Below, one piece after another: positions 44,909 through 53,457 of a DNA stretch of 64,000 bases. The position numbers and the translations under genes were made by a program. Where the stretch lies: positions 1-64,000 of the forward strand of contig JBDWFY010000016.1 in assembly GCA_039976075.1 (NCBI GenBank), read 5' to 3'. Position 1 is the stretch's first letter. Each line of letters begins with the position of its first letter. Under the pieces are notes generated by a model. That model ran no database searches. It saw only the letters and a list, made by a program, of their open reading frames with translations, and was not told the origin of the DNA. This DNA comes from JBDWFY01 sp039976075. Lineage in GTDB: Bacteria > Pseudomonadota > Alphaproteobacteria > Rhizobiales > Stappiaceae.

Positions 44909-45427
44909 TCACGACGAAGGCACACCGTCCTTTTGCGCTAAAATCAGAACCCAGTACGACTGCCACTTCCCGGTTCCACGCACCTTCAGACCAATCCCCA
45001 TATGCGTCATGCGCTTGTTCAGCAGATTTTTGTTGTGGCCCTTCGAGCCCTGCCAGCCTTTTACAGCCCAATCAAGCGTCGGATACCCGGCCCCAAGGTT
45101 CTCTGCGGCCGCAAGGTCCGGATACCCTGCCCGATCAAGCCGTTGCATCAATCCCTGATCAGTATGCATGCTGGTTGCCATAGTATCCTTTGCCGCAAGT
45201 TTGTCGGCGGTTTGCTGTGCAATCCGGTTAAGAGCCGGATCCACCACGAGAGGCGCGAGCCCTTTTTTTGCGCGATAGGCGTTGATCTTGCTCGCCGCTG
45301 CAGCTGGGCTCACCGTCAGTTCGCGCTTTGTCGCCGGTACACTTGTGAGTTCCGGCGTGCTCCCACATCCGGCGATCGCCAGAGCCAGGGCCACAAAACC
45401 AACGACAATCAGCTTTTTATCGGACAA
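44909..45427 (-). CDS. CAP-domain (SCP/PR-1-like) lipoprotein
   Basis: A 172-residue secreted lipoprotein. The signal peptide with lipobox LAIAGC precedes GSTPELTSVPATKRELTVSP. The rest is a CAP domain: INAYRAKKGLAPLVVDPALN, LAAKDTMATSMHTDQGL (the position of the first conserved His), AAENLGAGYPTLDWAVKGWQ and GHNKNLLNKRMTHMGIGLKV, then YWVLILAQ. Bacterial CAP proteins are envelope or secreted factors, some binding lipids. It is separated from sgaA by a divergent promoter region of about 130 bp. Its specific role is unknown. Confidence 0.88.
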   Translation of the reverse strand: MSDKKLIVVGFVALALAIAGCGSTPELTSVPATKRELTVSPAAAASKINAYRAKKGLAPLVVDPALNRIAQQTADKLAAKDTMATSMHTDQGLMQRLDRAGYPDLAAAENLGAGYPTLDWAVKGWQGSKGHNKNLLNKRMTHMGIGLKVRGTGKWQSYWVLILAQKDGVPSS

Positions 45428-45560
45428 GGAAATTCCCTTCTATGTTTTCGTCATTTTCAAAATCAGCATGACGACGGCCTCTAAAGTGCCTTGTGCAATT
45501 TAAGATATTCCTTACAAGCAAATTCTGATAACGCGCAAATCAAACAATACAGGTGAGAAA

Positions 45561-46748
45561 ATGACCGTGCGTACAGGCGTCCAGTTTCTGGCGATTCCAG
45601 GCCCAACCAATGTCCCGGATCAGGTCCTGGCAGCCATGCATCAACCTGCCGTCGATATTTACACCGGGCCGTTGCTTGAACTGACAGACAGGACGCTGGC
45701 TGATTTGAAGAAAGTATTCAAAACGGACGGCAACACCTACATCTACGCATCAAACGGCCATGGTGCCTGGGAAGCCGCGTTGACCAACACGCTTAGTCGC
45801 GGGGATACAATTCTCGTCCTCGAAAGCGGTCGTTTTGCGCTTGGCTGGGGCGAGATGGGTGAGAAATTGGGACTTGAAGTCGAGGTCCTCCCAGGAAGCT
45901 GGCACCATGGGGTCGATGCAAACCGTCTTGAGGATCATCTGAGAGCTGACAAGGAAAATAAAATAAAAGCGGTCCTTGTTGTACAGGTCGATACAGCATC
46001 CAGTGCTCAAAATGACATCGCACGTCTGCGATCAGCCATTGATGCCGCCGGACACCCTGCCCTTTTCATGGTGGATACCATCGCCTCCCTTGGAACGGTT
46101 GATTTCCGGATGGACGAGTGGAGCGTTGATGTCGCAGTCGCGGGCTCGCAAAAAGGCTTGATGACACCTCCGGGCCTTAGTTTTGTCGCTGCCAGCGACA
46201 AAGCAAAGAAGGCACACGGTACTGCCGATCTGGTTACGTACTACTGGGACTGGACCTTTCGCGAAGGGCCTGAACATTATCAGAAATACTGCGGCACGCC
46301 GCCTGAGCACCTGTTGTTCGGGCAACGAAAGGCACTTGATATGATACTGGAAGAAGGGCTCGACAACGTGTTCCTTCGCCACCAGCTTCTATGCGGTGCC
46401 GTACATAGCGCACTTGAGGTATGGTCCGAAAAAGGCACCTTGTCTTTCAACATCACCGAACCGGCAGATCGCGCACAGTCCGTCACAACCGTTCTTTTTG
46501 ACCGACCCCACGACCCGGGTGCATTACGTCAGCTTTGCGAAGAAACCTTTGGCGTGACAATTGGCTCAACCATCGGTGACATCAACGGCAAAGGCATCCG
46601 TATTGCTCACATGGGCTATGTCAATGGGCCGATGATACTTGGAACGCTTGGGGCACTGGAAGTTTCCCTCGGCCTTCTGAATATTCCCCACGGATCCGGC
46701 GGTCTGCAAAAGGCGGCAGACAGTCTTGCTGTCGGGTTGGCCAAGTGA
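45561..46748 (+). CDS. sgaA: Serine-glyoxylate aminotransferase (class V PLP enzyme)
   Basis: A 395-residue fold-type I PLP aminotransferase. It opens FLAIPGPTNVPDQVLAAM and has the PLP-binding lysine in VAVAGSQKGLMTPPGL, the signature of serine/alanine-glyoxylate aminotransferases. It converts glyoxylate and serine to glycine and hydroxypyruvate. FMVDTIASLGTVDFRMDEWS contains the Asp that contacts the cofactor ring nitrogen. GTGAGAAA is upstream of the start. No other serine-cycle gene is adjacent, so it may serve photorespiratory-like glyoxylate disposal, including glyoxylate arising from the sugar-acid route. Confidence 0.88.
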   Translation: MTVRTGVQFLAIPGPTNVPDQVLAAMHQPAVDIYTGPLLELTDRTLADLKKVFKTDGNTYIYASNGHGAWEAALTNTLSRGDTILVLESGRFALGWGEMGEKLGLEVEVLPGSWHHGVDANRLEDHLRADKENKIKAVLVVQVDTASSAQNDIARLRSAIDAAGHPALFMVDTIASLGTVDFRMDEWSVDVAVAGSQKGLMTPPGLSFVAASDKAKKAHGTADLVTYYWDWTFREGPEHYQKYCGTPPEHLLFGQRKALDMILEEGLDNVFLRHQLLCGAVHSALEVWSEKGTLSFNITEPADRAQSVTTVLFDRPHDPGALRQLCEETFGVTIGSTIGDINGKGIRIAHMGYVNGPMILGTLGALEVSLGLLNIPHGSGGLQKAADSLAVGLAK

Positions 46749-46823
46749 GCGGCCTTACAGCCAGGGAACTCGGGAACGAAACGTGACACCGGAGTGGATC
46801 ATCCCTCCAATTCTTTGCGGTCA

Positions 46824-48626
46824 CTATTCAACGGCAGAAATAGCCTCAAGAAAAATGATGCCGAAGTCCCGTAATTTGGCATCCCCTACCCCATGTACAT
46901 CAGCAAACTGATCGGAATTGCCCGGTCTACGGGCGGCCATATCTTCAAGACTTCGGTCGGAAAATATAATGTAGGGCGGCACTCCCCGCTCCTGTGCCAG
47001 AGACAATCGAACAGCTTTGAGTTTGCCCAGAAGCGCCTGATCATGTTCGGATAAATCCACTCGGATCGGCCGGGATCTCTTCTCTTTTTTAGTCGATACC
47101 GTATCTTTTCTGAATTGAAAGTCTGCCTCACCTTTCAGGAGTGCCCGCGAGTTTTCCGTCAGTTGCAGTGAGCCGTATCCACTCACATCCAGGCGCAGGA
47201 AACTACCAGCCACCAATTGTCTCAATATTGAACGCCAAAGGACTTTTGGATGTTCTTTTCCGACACCGAATGTCGGTAGTTTATGGTGAAACTGTTCTCT
47301 GATTTTTTCGGTGTCAGCACCGGTCAGCACATCGACAATATGAGCCGCACCATAACGCTGACCGGTTCTGAGAACCGCTGAAAGCGCCATTTGTCCTTCC
47401 CTTGTTCCTTCAAACAAAGGCTGCGGAGTGAGACAGGAATCGCAATTCCCACACGCATCGATCTTTTCGCCAAAATAGGCCAGAAGCGTCGTTCTGCGGC
47501 AACGCGGGGCTTCGCAGAAACCAAGCAACGCATCCAGTCGCTTATGTTCCTGACGCTTCCTGAATTCGTCGCTATCTTCATTTTCGATGAACTGGCGCCG
47601 CATGCGGATATCACCCAGACCATAAAGCATATGGGCAACCGCATCCCGACCATCACGCCCGGCCCGGCCGATTTCCTGGTAGTAAGCCTCCAGCGATCCT
47701 GGCAAATCGGTGTGAAATACAAACCGGACATCCGGCTTGTCGATCCCCATGCCGAAGGCGATAGTGGCCGCCATGATCACGTGGTCTTCTTTCAGAAACC
47801 GTTCCTGATTTGCCGACCTGATCTCTTTGGAAAGGCCTGCATGGTACGCCAGCGCTGGAAAGCCTTCTCCTTCAAGAAACGCGGCAACCTCTTCCGTTTT
47901 CTTCCGTGACAGGCAATAAATAATGCCGCTTTCGTCGATATGCGCTTTCAAAAACGCTATGAGCTGACGCTTCCAATCGGATTTCATTTCGACAGACAAC
48001 CGGATGTTTTTCCGGTCAAAGCCCGTCATGAATTGCTCATTGTTGTTGTCAAACAGCTTGCTTGCGATATCGGATCGCGTTGCTTCATCAGCTGTTGCAG
48101 TCATGGCGGCAATCGGAACGCCCGGAAACAGCTCCTTAAGCTGAGCGAGCCCCTCATATTCGGGCCGGAAGGCAGGGCCCCATTGAGAAATGCAGTGGGC
48201 TTCGTCAATTGCGAACATCGAAACCGGCAGTCGGCTGAGTGAGCGGAGCATTTTTGCGTTCATCAGGCGCTCCGGCGCCAAATAGAGCAGTTTGATCGCA
48301 CCCTCTTCAACCTGTCGCCAGATCTCTACATTCTCCTCATGCTCCCGGCCTGAATGCAATGCCGCAGCGGCGACGCCAGCAACACGCAATGAGGCCACCT
48401 GATCATCCATCAGTGCAACCAAAGGAGAAACAACAATGGTCAGTTGATCAAAAACGAGCGCAGGCACCTGAAAACAAAGAGATTTCCCTGCACCGGTGGG
48501 CATCACTGCAAGTACGTGTTTGCCCTCCAGAAGACAATCGACAACGGCTTCCTGACCGGGACGAAAGCTGTCATAGCCGAACACGTCCTTCAGAATTTCC
48601 AACTTGTCTACGGAGTTGCTCGTCAA
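46824..48626 (-). CDS. recQ: ATP-dependent DNA helicase RecQ
   Basis: A 600-residue 3'-5' DNA helicase used in recombination and fork repair. Walker A is at 43-49 (PTGAGKS), the DEAH box at 141-144 (FAIDEAHCISQWG), and motif VI reads QEIGRAGRDGR. The zinc site follows with cysteines in CEAPRCRRTTLL and CGNCDSC. The RQC winged helix and a C-terminal HRDC domain (ALLGKLKAVRLSLAQERGVP) complete the full-length RecQ layout. It is convergent with sgaA and divergent from the cytochrome gene. Confidence 0.95.
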   Translation of the reverse strand: MTSNSVDKLEILKDVFGYDSFRPGQEAVVDCLLEGKHVLAVMPTGAGKSLCFQVPALVFDQLTIVVSPLVALMDDQVASLRVAGVAAAALHSGREHEENVEIWRQVEEGAIKLLYLAPERLMNAKMLRSLSRLPVSMFAIDEAHCISQWGPAFRPEYEGLAQLKELFPGVPIAAMTATADEATRSDIASKLFDNNNEQFMTGFDRKNIRLSVEMKSDWKRQLIAFLKAHIDESGIIYCLSRKKTEEVAAFLEGEGFPALAYHAGLSKEIRSANQERFLKEDHVIMAATIAFGMGIDKPDVRFVFHTDLPGSLEAYYQEIGRAGRDGRDAVAHMLYGLGDIRMRRQFIENEDSDEFRKRQEHKRLDALLGFCEAPRCRRTTLLAYFGEKIDACGNCDSCLTPQPLFEGTREGQMALSAVLRTGQRYGAAHIVDVLTGADTEKIREQFHHKLPTFGVGKEHPKVLWRSILRQLVAGSFLRLDVSGYGSLQLTENSRALLKGEADFQFRKDTVSTKKEKRSRPIRVDLSEHDQALLGKLKAVRLSLAQERGVPPYIIFSDRSLEDMAARRPGNSDQFADVHGVGDAKLRDFGIIFLEAISAVE

Positions 48627-48921
48627 TGACCTGATGCCTGTTACAAATCTGTTCTAACCGTCAGTTATCAGATTCAGACCCATGACGGGCGCAGATCGGT
48701 TCAAAATACTGTTGATACTATTTATTGACGACGTTCACAGGCGTGGCGAAAATGTCTCTACCGAACGGATGTCCGGCGTAGGCGGCATTTATCACACGAA
48801 ACTGCCAGCTGACGCCAATTCCAAAAACTCGGTTCACTTCACTGTGAGGAATTCATGTCTTGAGGTGGTCATGAGACCACCCTAGTATGGGCGTCCCCTT
48901 CAGGGTTAGGAGAAAAATGGG

Positions 48922-49377
48922 ATGAAACTTCAAAACGTTACGCGCCTTTCTGTATTGGCTGTATCGGCAACGCTGATGACAGTGTCTCTCGCCGTCAGTC
49001 AAGACGACCCCGTCAAGGCGCGTCAGGAAAGCATGAAGCAGGTTGGTGCAGCCACCGGCGCCATGGGTAAAATGGTCAAAGGCGAAATTGATTACGATGC
49101 AGCGGCAGCTGAAAAGGCAATGACCCAAATTCGTGATGCAGCGGAAAAGTTCGCTGACAAATTCCCTGAAGGAAGTGACCAGGGTAAAACCGAAGCAGCA
49201 CCCAAAATCTGGGAAGACAAGGAAGGCTTCAAAACAGCCACAGCTAAACTTCACAAAGATGCTGACGGTGCAATTGCAGCCGCTGGAACAGATCTTGACA
49301 GTCTCAAAGCCAGTTTTGGCAAAGTGGCTTCAAACTGCAAAAGCTGTCATGAAACGTATCGTGTAAAGAAAAACTGA
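48922..49377 (+). CDS. Class II cytochrome c (c'/c-556 type)
   Basis: A 151-residue periplasmic cytochrome. A signal peptide (MKLQNVTRLSVLAVSATL, cleavage near AVS) precedes a four-helix-bundle domain. The single heme site is at the C-terminus: C139-x-x-C142-H143 in NCKSCHETYR, the position typical of class II cytochromes c. RQESMKQVGAATGAMGKM supplies the conserved N-terminal helix, with Met as possible axial ligand. The gene lies 18 bp ahead of the diheme cytochrome and is probably co-transcribed. An electron-transfer role is established for the family. The donor is unknown. Confidence 0.92.
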   Translation: MKLQNVTRLSVLAVSATLMTVSLAVSQDDPVKARQESMKQVGAATGAMGKMVKGEIDYDAAAAEKAMTQIRDAAEKFADKFPEGSDQGKTEAAPKIWEDKEGFKTATAKLHKDADGAIAAAGTDLDSLKASFGKVASNCKSCHETYRVKKN

Positions 49378-49395
49378 TTCATCGGGGGGCGGACA

Positions 49396-50319
49396 ATGCG
49401 CCTGTTGCGAAAACTGGTCGTGGTTGTGCTGATACTGGCTGTGCTCTCTGGCGCTGCGTTTTACTGGCTGACAATCCCCCGCCCCCTGACTGCCGCCGAC
49501 CTGCCTGAACACACACTGGATCTCGCCAATGGAGAAACCATGTTCTGGGCCGGTGGGTGTGGATCCTGCCATGCTGAGGAAAAAGCCAAAGGCGACGACA
49601 AAAAGAAACTCGGTGGCGGCCTGGCGCTGATCACTGAATTCGGCACCTTTCGGGTGCCTAATATTTCGCCGGATCGGGAAACCGGCATCGGCGAGTGGTC
49701 CGCGCTCGAATTCGTCAATGCAATGAAGCGAGGCATTGGCCGCAATGGCAGTCACCTCTATCCAGCCTTTCCCTACGCGTCCTATCAGCGGATGTACCTG
49801 GGCGACCTGCTTGATCTGAAAGCCTATCTCGAGACCTTACCGCCCGTCAGTAAGGTCTCAGAACCCAACGATCTAAAATTTCCATTTAATATCCGGCGTG
49901 GCCTGGGACTGTGGAAACTCCTTTATCTGGACGGCAAGACATTTGAACCAGATAGCGAGCAAACCGAACAGGTCAATCGCGGCCGCTATCTCGTAGAAGG
50001 TCCGGGTCACTGCGCGGAATGTCATACGTCCCGTGATTTTGCCGGCGGTCTGAACCGGATGCTCAATCTGGCCGGTGCACCGGCGGCAGAAGGGGATGGA
50101 TTTGTCCCGAACATCACACCATCAAAGGACGGTATTGGTGACTGGAGTGCCAGTGATATCGCCTATTCTTTGGAAAGCGGGTTTACGCCAAGTTACGATT
50201 CTCTTGGCGGTTCGATGACATCCGTTCAGGAAAATTTCTCTCATGTATCAGCCGCAGATCGAGATGCCGTAGCTGCATATCTCAAATCCATACCACCTCT
50301 GCCCTCTCCTCCTCGGTAA
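49396..50319 (+). CDS. Membrane-anchored diheme cytochrome c
   Basis: A 307-residue protein. A single N-terminal hydrophobic helix (LVVVVLILAVLSGAAFYW) anchors it in the inner membrane with its bulk in the periplasm. Two heme sites are C55-x-x-C58-H59 (GGCGSCHA) and C206-x-x-C209-H210 (GHCAECHT), each followed by a Pro-Asn-Ile segment (VPNISPD and VPNITPS), the pattern of cytochrome subunits of membrane dehydrogenases. No dehydrogenase flavo- or quinoprotein is adjacent, so the partner is unclear. It lies just downstream of the class II cytochrome. Confidence 0.9.
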   Translation: MRLLRKLVVVVLILAVLSGAAFYWLTIPRPLTAADLPEHTLDLANGETMFWAGGCGSCHAEEKAKGDDKKKLGGGLALITEFGTFRVPNISPDRETGIGEWSALEFVNAMKRGIGRNGSHLYPAFPYASYQRMYLGDLLDLKAYLETLPPVSKVSEPNDLKFPFNIRRGLGLWKLLYLDGKTFEPDSEQTEQVNRGRYLVEGPGHCAECHTSRDFAGGLNRMLNLAGAPAAEGDGFVPNITPSKDGIGDWSASDIAYSLESGFTPSYDSLGGSMTSVQENFSHVSAADRDAVAAYLKSIPPLPSPPR

Positions 50320-50619
50320 CCTCATTCTCTGCCGTTGAAAACTGCCGAAACTCATCCGGATGCTTCTCCGATCCACCGAGGACCCGTGTGAACAGTCAAC
50401 ACATGATGGCTCCAACTGCTAATACACAGTACTGACGAAAATTATCGTCCTCATAAGCATCTGATTTTAAATGGATAAATCTCTGTTTTACGACAAGCGC
50501 ACATTTTGTGACACGCGTCACGTAATTTCGCGCCACCAAAGGGCATAGTCCCCTTGTCGCAACGGTCCGGATGAACCTCCCCATCAACCGACCTTTGCCA
50601 AGGAAATAGGAGATCACCA
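50320..50619. other. Intergenic region before the small membrane peptide
   Basis: 300 bases with no other gene. It contains a CRP/FNR-type palindrome at 50507-50522. No terminator after the diheme cytochrome gene was recognised. Confidence 0.4.
50507..50522. promoter_or_regulatory. CRP/FNR-family-type binding site
   Basis: TGTGACACGCGTCACG matches the TGTGA-N6-TCACA pattern of CRP-family regulators with one mismatch. It lies 98 bp upstream of the small membrane-peptide gene. Which family member would bind it cannot be told. Confidence 0.5.
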
Positions 50620-50736
50620 ATGACACGCGTTGATTGTAAAGCGGTTGAAGACTGCCCAAACGATTTGATGGCCGGTATCGCACTGTCGCTTGGATTGTGG
50701 TCTGCAATCATATTCGGTGTTCTCATCGCCGGATAA
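50620..50736 (+). CDS. 38-residue single-helix membrane peptide
   Basis: A short reading frame with AGGAAATAGGAGA ending seven bases before the ATG. The peptide MTRVDCKAVEDCPNDLMAGI has two cysteines and acidic residues, followed by a hydrophobic helix (LSLGLWSAIIFGVLIA) and a terminal glycine. The helix, strong ribosome site and upstream CRP-type palindrome make it a credible gene. No family is recognised. It may be a small regulator or subunit of a membrane complex. Confidence 0.6.
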   Translation: MTRVDCKAVEDCPNDLMAGIALSLGLWSAIIFGVLIAG

Positions 50737-51144
50737 TTTAATCTGGAACCGTGTGCGGGTCCGTATCGCAGATTTTTATTGCCAGCAGAAATCGCCGCAA
50801 GCCTCCGAGCGGCAACGCGATACGGATCGGCCCATGGTTTGTTTGACCATCTGAACTTTTGTTACCTTCTCGGCAGGACCGGATCACCTGGCGAATGTCG
50901 GGTACATGTTTTAGCGCACAGCAAGATTAAGAGCAGAGGGGTCTGCATCGTTTAACAGCGGACAATCGGCACTTTATCGATTAACCAGAAGCGCACTATC
51001 CATTCTATCTTGTTGTTTTAATGCTGTTTATCATCCAAGATCTGACACCGATAATAGGGAAGCACGCGCGCGACTGATTGACCAGTTGCGTCATCAACGT
51101 GCTTCTGGCCTGTTCGAACACGATAAATTCGGAAAGTCACGACG
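50737..51144. other. Gene-free interval before nadK
   Basis: 408 bases. No coding pattern, hairpin terminator or repeat stood out. The nadK promoter should lie toward its right end. Confidence 0.4.
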
Positions 51145-51927
51145 ATGGATGCCCCCTCTCCCCATGCCCTGAAGATGGCTTTTGTCGCAAGCACAACCGA
51201 TGAAGCTCAATCCGCTCGCACGGAACTGTTGGAGTTGTATGGCGCCTGCTCAACGCAGGATGCGGACGTAATCATCGCCCTTGGTGGTGATGGCCTGATG
51301 TTACAAACACTGCACGCCTTTATGGACACCGGCAAGCCGATTTATGGGATGAATCGGGGTTCAGTCGGCTTTCTGATGAACGAGTTTTCTGCCAATGACT
51401 TGGCAGACCGCATCGAAAAATCCGTCACCACAGAATTGCATCCCCTGGAGATGGAGGTGCTGGATGTTGAAGGCAAAACACACACAGCACATGCGATCAA
51501 CGAAGTTTCGCTGCTCCGGCAGACTTTTCAAGCCGCAAAACTGCGCGTGTCCGTCGATGGCCGGGTTCGGCTGGATGAACTCGTGTGCGATGGTATTCTG
51601 GTCGCGACACCGGCAGGCAGCACAGCCTACAACCTGTCCGCCCATGGACCAATATTACCCATTTCCGCCCCACTGCTTGCCCTGACACCAATAAGCGCAT
51701 TCCGGCCAAGGCGATGGCGCGGTGCTCTATTACCCAATCACGCCAGCGTAACCATTGATGTACTTGAAGCAGACAAACGACCAGTCAGCGCGGCGGCAGA
51801 TCATACCGAGATACGCGGTGTCAGCCGCGTTGTCGTAAAAGAACAGATGTCCTCAACAAGCCTTATCCTTTTTGATCAGGAACACAGTTGGGACGAACGG
51901 ATATTGACAGAAATGTTCCGCTATTGA
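51145..51927 (+). CDS. nadK: NAD kinase
   Basis: A 260-residue ATP/polyphosphate NAD kinase that makes NADP. The diagnostic GGDG is at 47-50 (VIIALGGDGLML), followed by YGMNRGSVGFLMNEF, INEVSLLR and the substrate segment ATPAGSTAYNLSAHGPILP. The length equals that of rhizobial homologues, and the start MDAPSPHALKMAFVAS is the usual N-terminus. It lies upstream of the response regulator on the same strand but with a 113-bp gap. Confidence 0.95.
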   Translation: MDAPSPHALKMAFVASTTDEAQSARTELLELYGACSTQDADVIIALGGDGLMLQTLHAFMDTGKPIYGMNRGSVGFLMNEFSANDLADRIEKSVTTELHPLEMEVLDVEGKTHTAHAINEVSLLRQTFQAAKLRVSVDGRVRLDELVCDGILVATPAGSTAYNLSAHGPILPISAPLLALTPISAFRPRRWRGALLPNHASVTIDVLEADKRPVSAAADHTEIRGVSRVVVKEQMSSTSLILFDQEHSWDERILTEMFRY

Positions 51928-52040
51928 GAACCGTAAAATTGTATTGAATGTCATCACGTTAACTTAGTGACTCTCCTATAGATTGCATCGGAACACTCTT
52001 TACATATTTTGTTTTAATCAACATCTCGAATGCCTGTGCC

Positions 52041-52523
52041 ATGCAAGATAAACAAGCCATTGATCTTTCCGACATCCGGGTGCTGGTTGCTGAAAGCAAT
52101 CCGCGAACGCGGTATATTTTAGCAGCTCTTTTGTCCGGGTATGGTATCGGCGAAGTTGATGAAGTCGCAGACGGTCCCTGCGCCATTGCAACCTACAAAG
52201 ACACCGATCACGACATCATAATTGCCGATTGGGATATGCCCGGCAGCACGGGGCTTGACCTGGCAAGAACCATTCGCCGATCGCAGATGCCCACCCGCCA
52301 GACGGTACCCATCATCCTGATTACTGCTCACTCGGACCAGAGGCGCCTGGACGAAGCCCGAGACGCGGGCATAACCGAGATTTTATCAAAGCCGATTTCA
52401 GCCAAAGACCTCTATGTGCGACTGACCAACGTCATCATGGATCCAAAAGACACCATCAAAACCGGAACCTTCGTCGGTCCGGACAGACGCCGGTTTCATC
52501 GTTCCGAAATGATATGTGATTAA
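52041..52523 (+). CDS. Single-domain response regulator
   Basis: A 160-residue receiver protein without an output domain. The phosphorylatable Asp is D63 in DIIIADWDMPGSTG, with the Thr in IILITAHSDQ and Lys in ILSKPISAKDLYVRL. The acidic pocket is reduced: AES at 17-19 replaces the common DD pair, leaving one acid. A 30-residue tail ends with TFVGPDRRRFHRSEM. An Hpt-domain gene lies downstream on the same strand, suggesting a phosphorelay, possibly linked to cell-cycle or motility control. The kinase is not in the window. Confidence 0.85.
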   Translation: MQDKQAIDLSDIRVLVAESNPRTRYILAALLSGYGIGEVDEVADGPCAIATYKDTDHDIIIADWDMPGSTGLDLARTIRRSQMPTRQTVPIILITAHSDQRRLDEARDAGITEILSKPISAKDLYVRLTNVIMDPKDTIKTGTFVGPDRRRFHRSEMICD

Positions 52524-52781
52524 AGTAGGCGTCAAGACGATCGCGACTCGTATACACTGGCAACAGATTCGGAAATGAGCTCTTTCGAAGCACGATAGAA
52601 CCACCATTCTGGAGGTATGGGAGCCTGATGAAGCGACGAGCCGCTTATGGTCAGCGATATATGGAATGCTTGAGGCGGTCCGGAACATTGCAATCGCTCA
52701 CGCCACCCAATGGCTTCGGCCGTCGAAACAGTCCCACAATTCAGAACAAATCGTGATCCAAGGCGAAGGAAAGCGCACTCT

Positions 52782-53294
52782 ATGGCAAACGAAAACAGCG
52801 CATCAAAAAATTACGAAGTGATCAAACCGCCAAAAGATTTGAGAAATAAAGTCAGGGAATTGACCCCAGCCGAGGCCTCGAAATTCGATCCGGTTGCGGC
52901 AGCTGAAAAAGCGATTGAACGCCTTTCCGTCAGTTTTGAAGATTGGATGGAAAAAGAAATCGTTGCGATAACAAATACTTGGGAAGCGGTTGCCCGCGAT
53001 GGACTTACCAAGGAAACGTCAGATGCCCTCTACCGTGCCTCTCACGATATAAAGGGTCAGGCTGCCACACTTGGCTTTCCCCTCGCCGGTTCTGTCGCCG
53101 GAAACCTGTGTCATCTTATCGACAACGCCCCAGACGTGAGCGACATTCCCATTACCTTGGTCGAGCAGCATGTACAGGCCATCCGGGCGATTGTGAATGA
53201 GCGCGCCAAAACAGATCAGGACAGTATCGGTAAAGAACTCGCAAATCGGTTAGCTGATGTAACGGATGACTATCTGGCTCACCAGGAGCCTTGA
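52782..53294 (+). CDS. Histidine phosphotransfer (Hpt) domain protein
   Basis: A 170-residue protein with an Hpt four-helix bundle. The phospho-accepting His is H88 in YRASHDIKGQAATLGF (HxxKG pattern), followed by VAGNLCHLID. The start at ATG 52782 is chosen because AAGGAAAG precedes it and the upstream extension from 52710 is not protein-like. The N-terminal 40 residues are hydrophilic and variable. It probably exchanges phosphate with the response regulator 260 bp upstream. Confidence 0.85.
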   Translation: MANENSASKNYEVIKPPKDLRNKVRELTPAEASKFDPVAAAEKAIERLSVSFEDWMEKEIVAITNTWEAVARDGLTKETSDALYRASHDIKGQAATLGFPLAGSVAGNLCHLIDNAPDVSDIPITLVEQHVQAIRAIVNERAKTDQDSIGKELANRLADVTDDYLAHQEP

Positions 53295-53328
53295 ACAGGT
53301 CACAATTCAATTGATTGAAGACTGAAAT

Positions 53329-53354
53329 CAGTGAAAGCAAATACGCTTTCACTG
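53329..53354. terminator. Bidirectional hairpin between convergent genes
   Basis: CAGTGAAAGC (53329-53338) and GCTTTCACTG (53345-53354) are perfectly complementary across a 6-nt loop. It lies between the ends of the convergent Hpt (+) and DUF2336 (-) genes, an expected place for a shared terminator. T tracts are weak on both sides. Confidence 0.5.
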
Positions 53355-53457
53355 TCACAGAGTGTGCTTTGCAAAAATTATCCACTGATTTTCACTGCCC
53401 TTGAAAGACAAAGCAACAGAGACGTGTTGCACGTGATCCAATGGTCGTGAGAATTGA

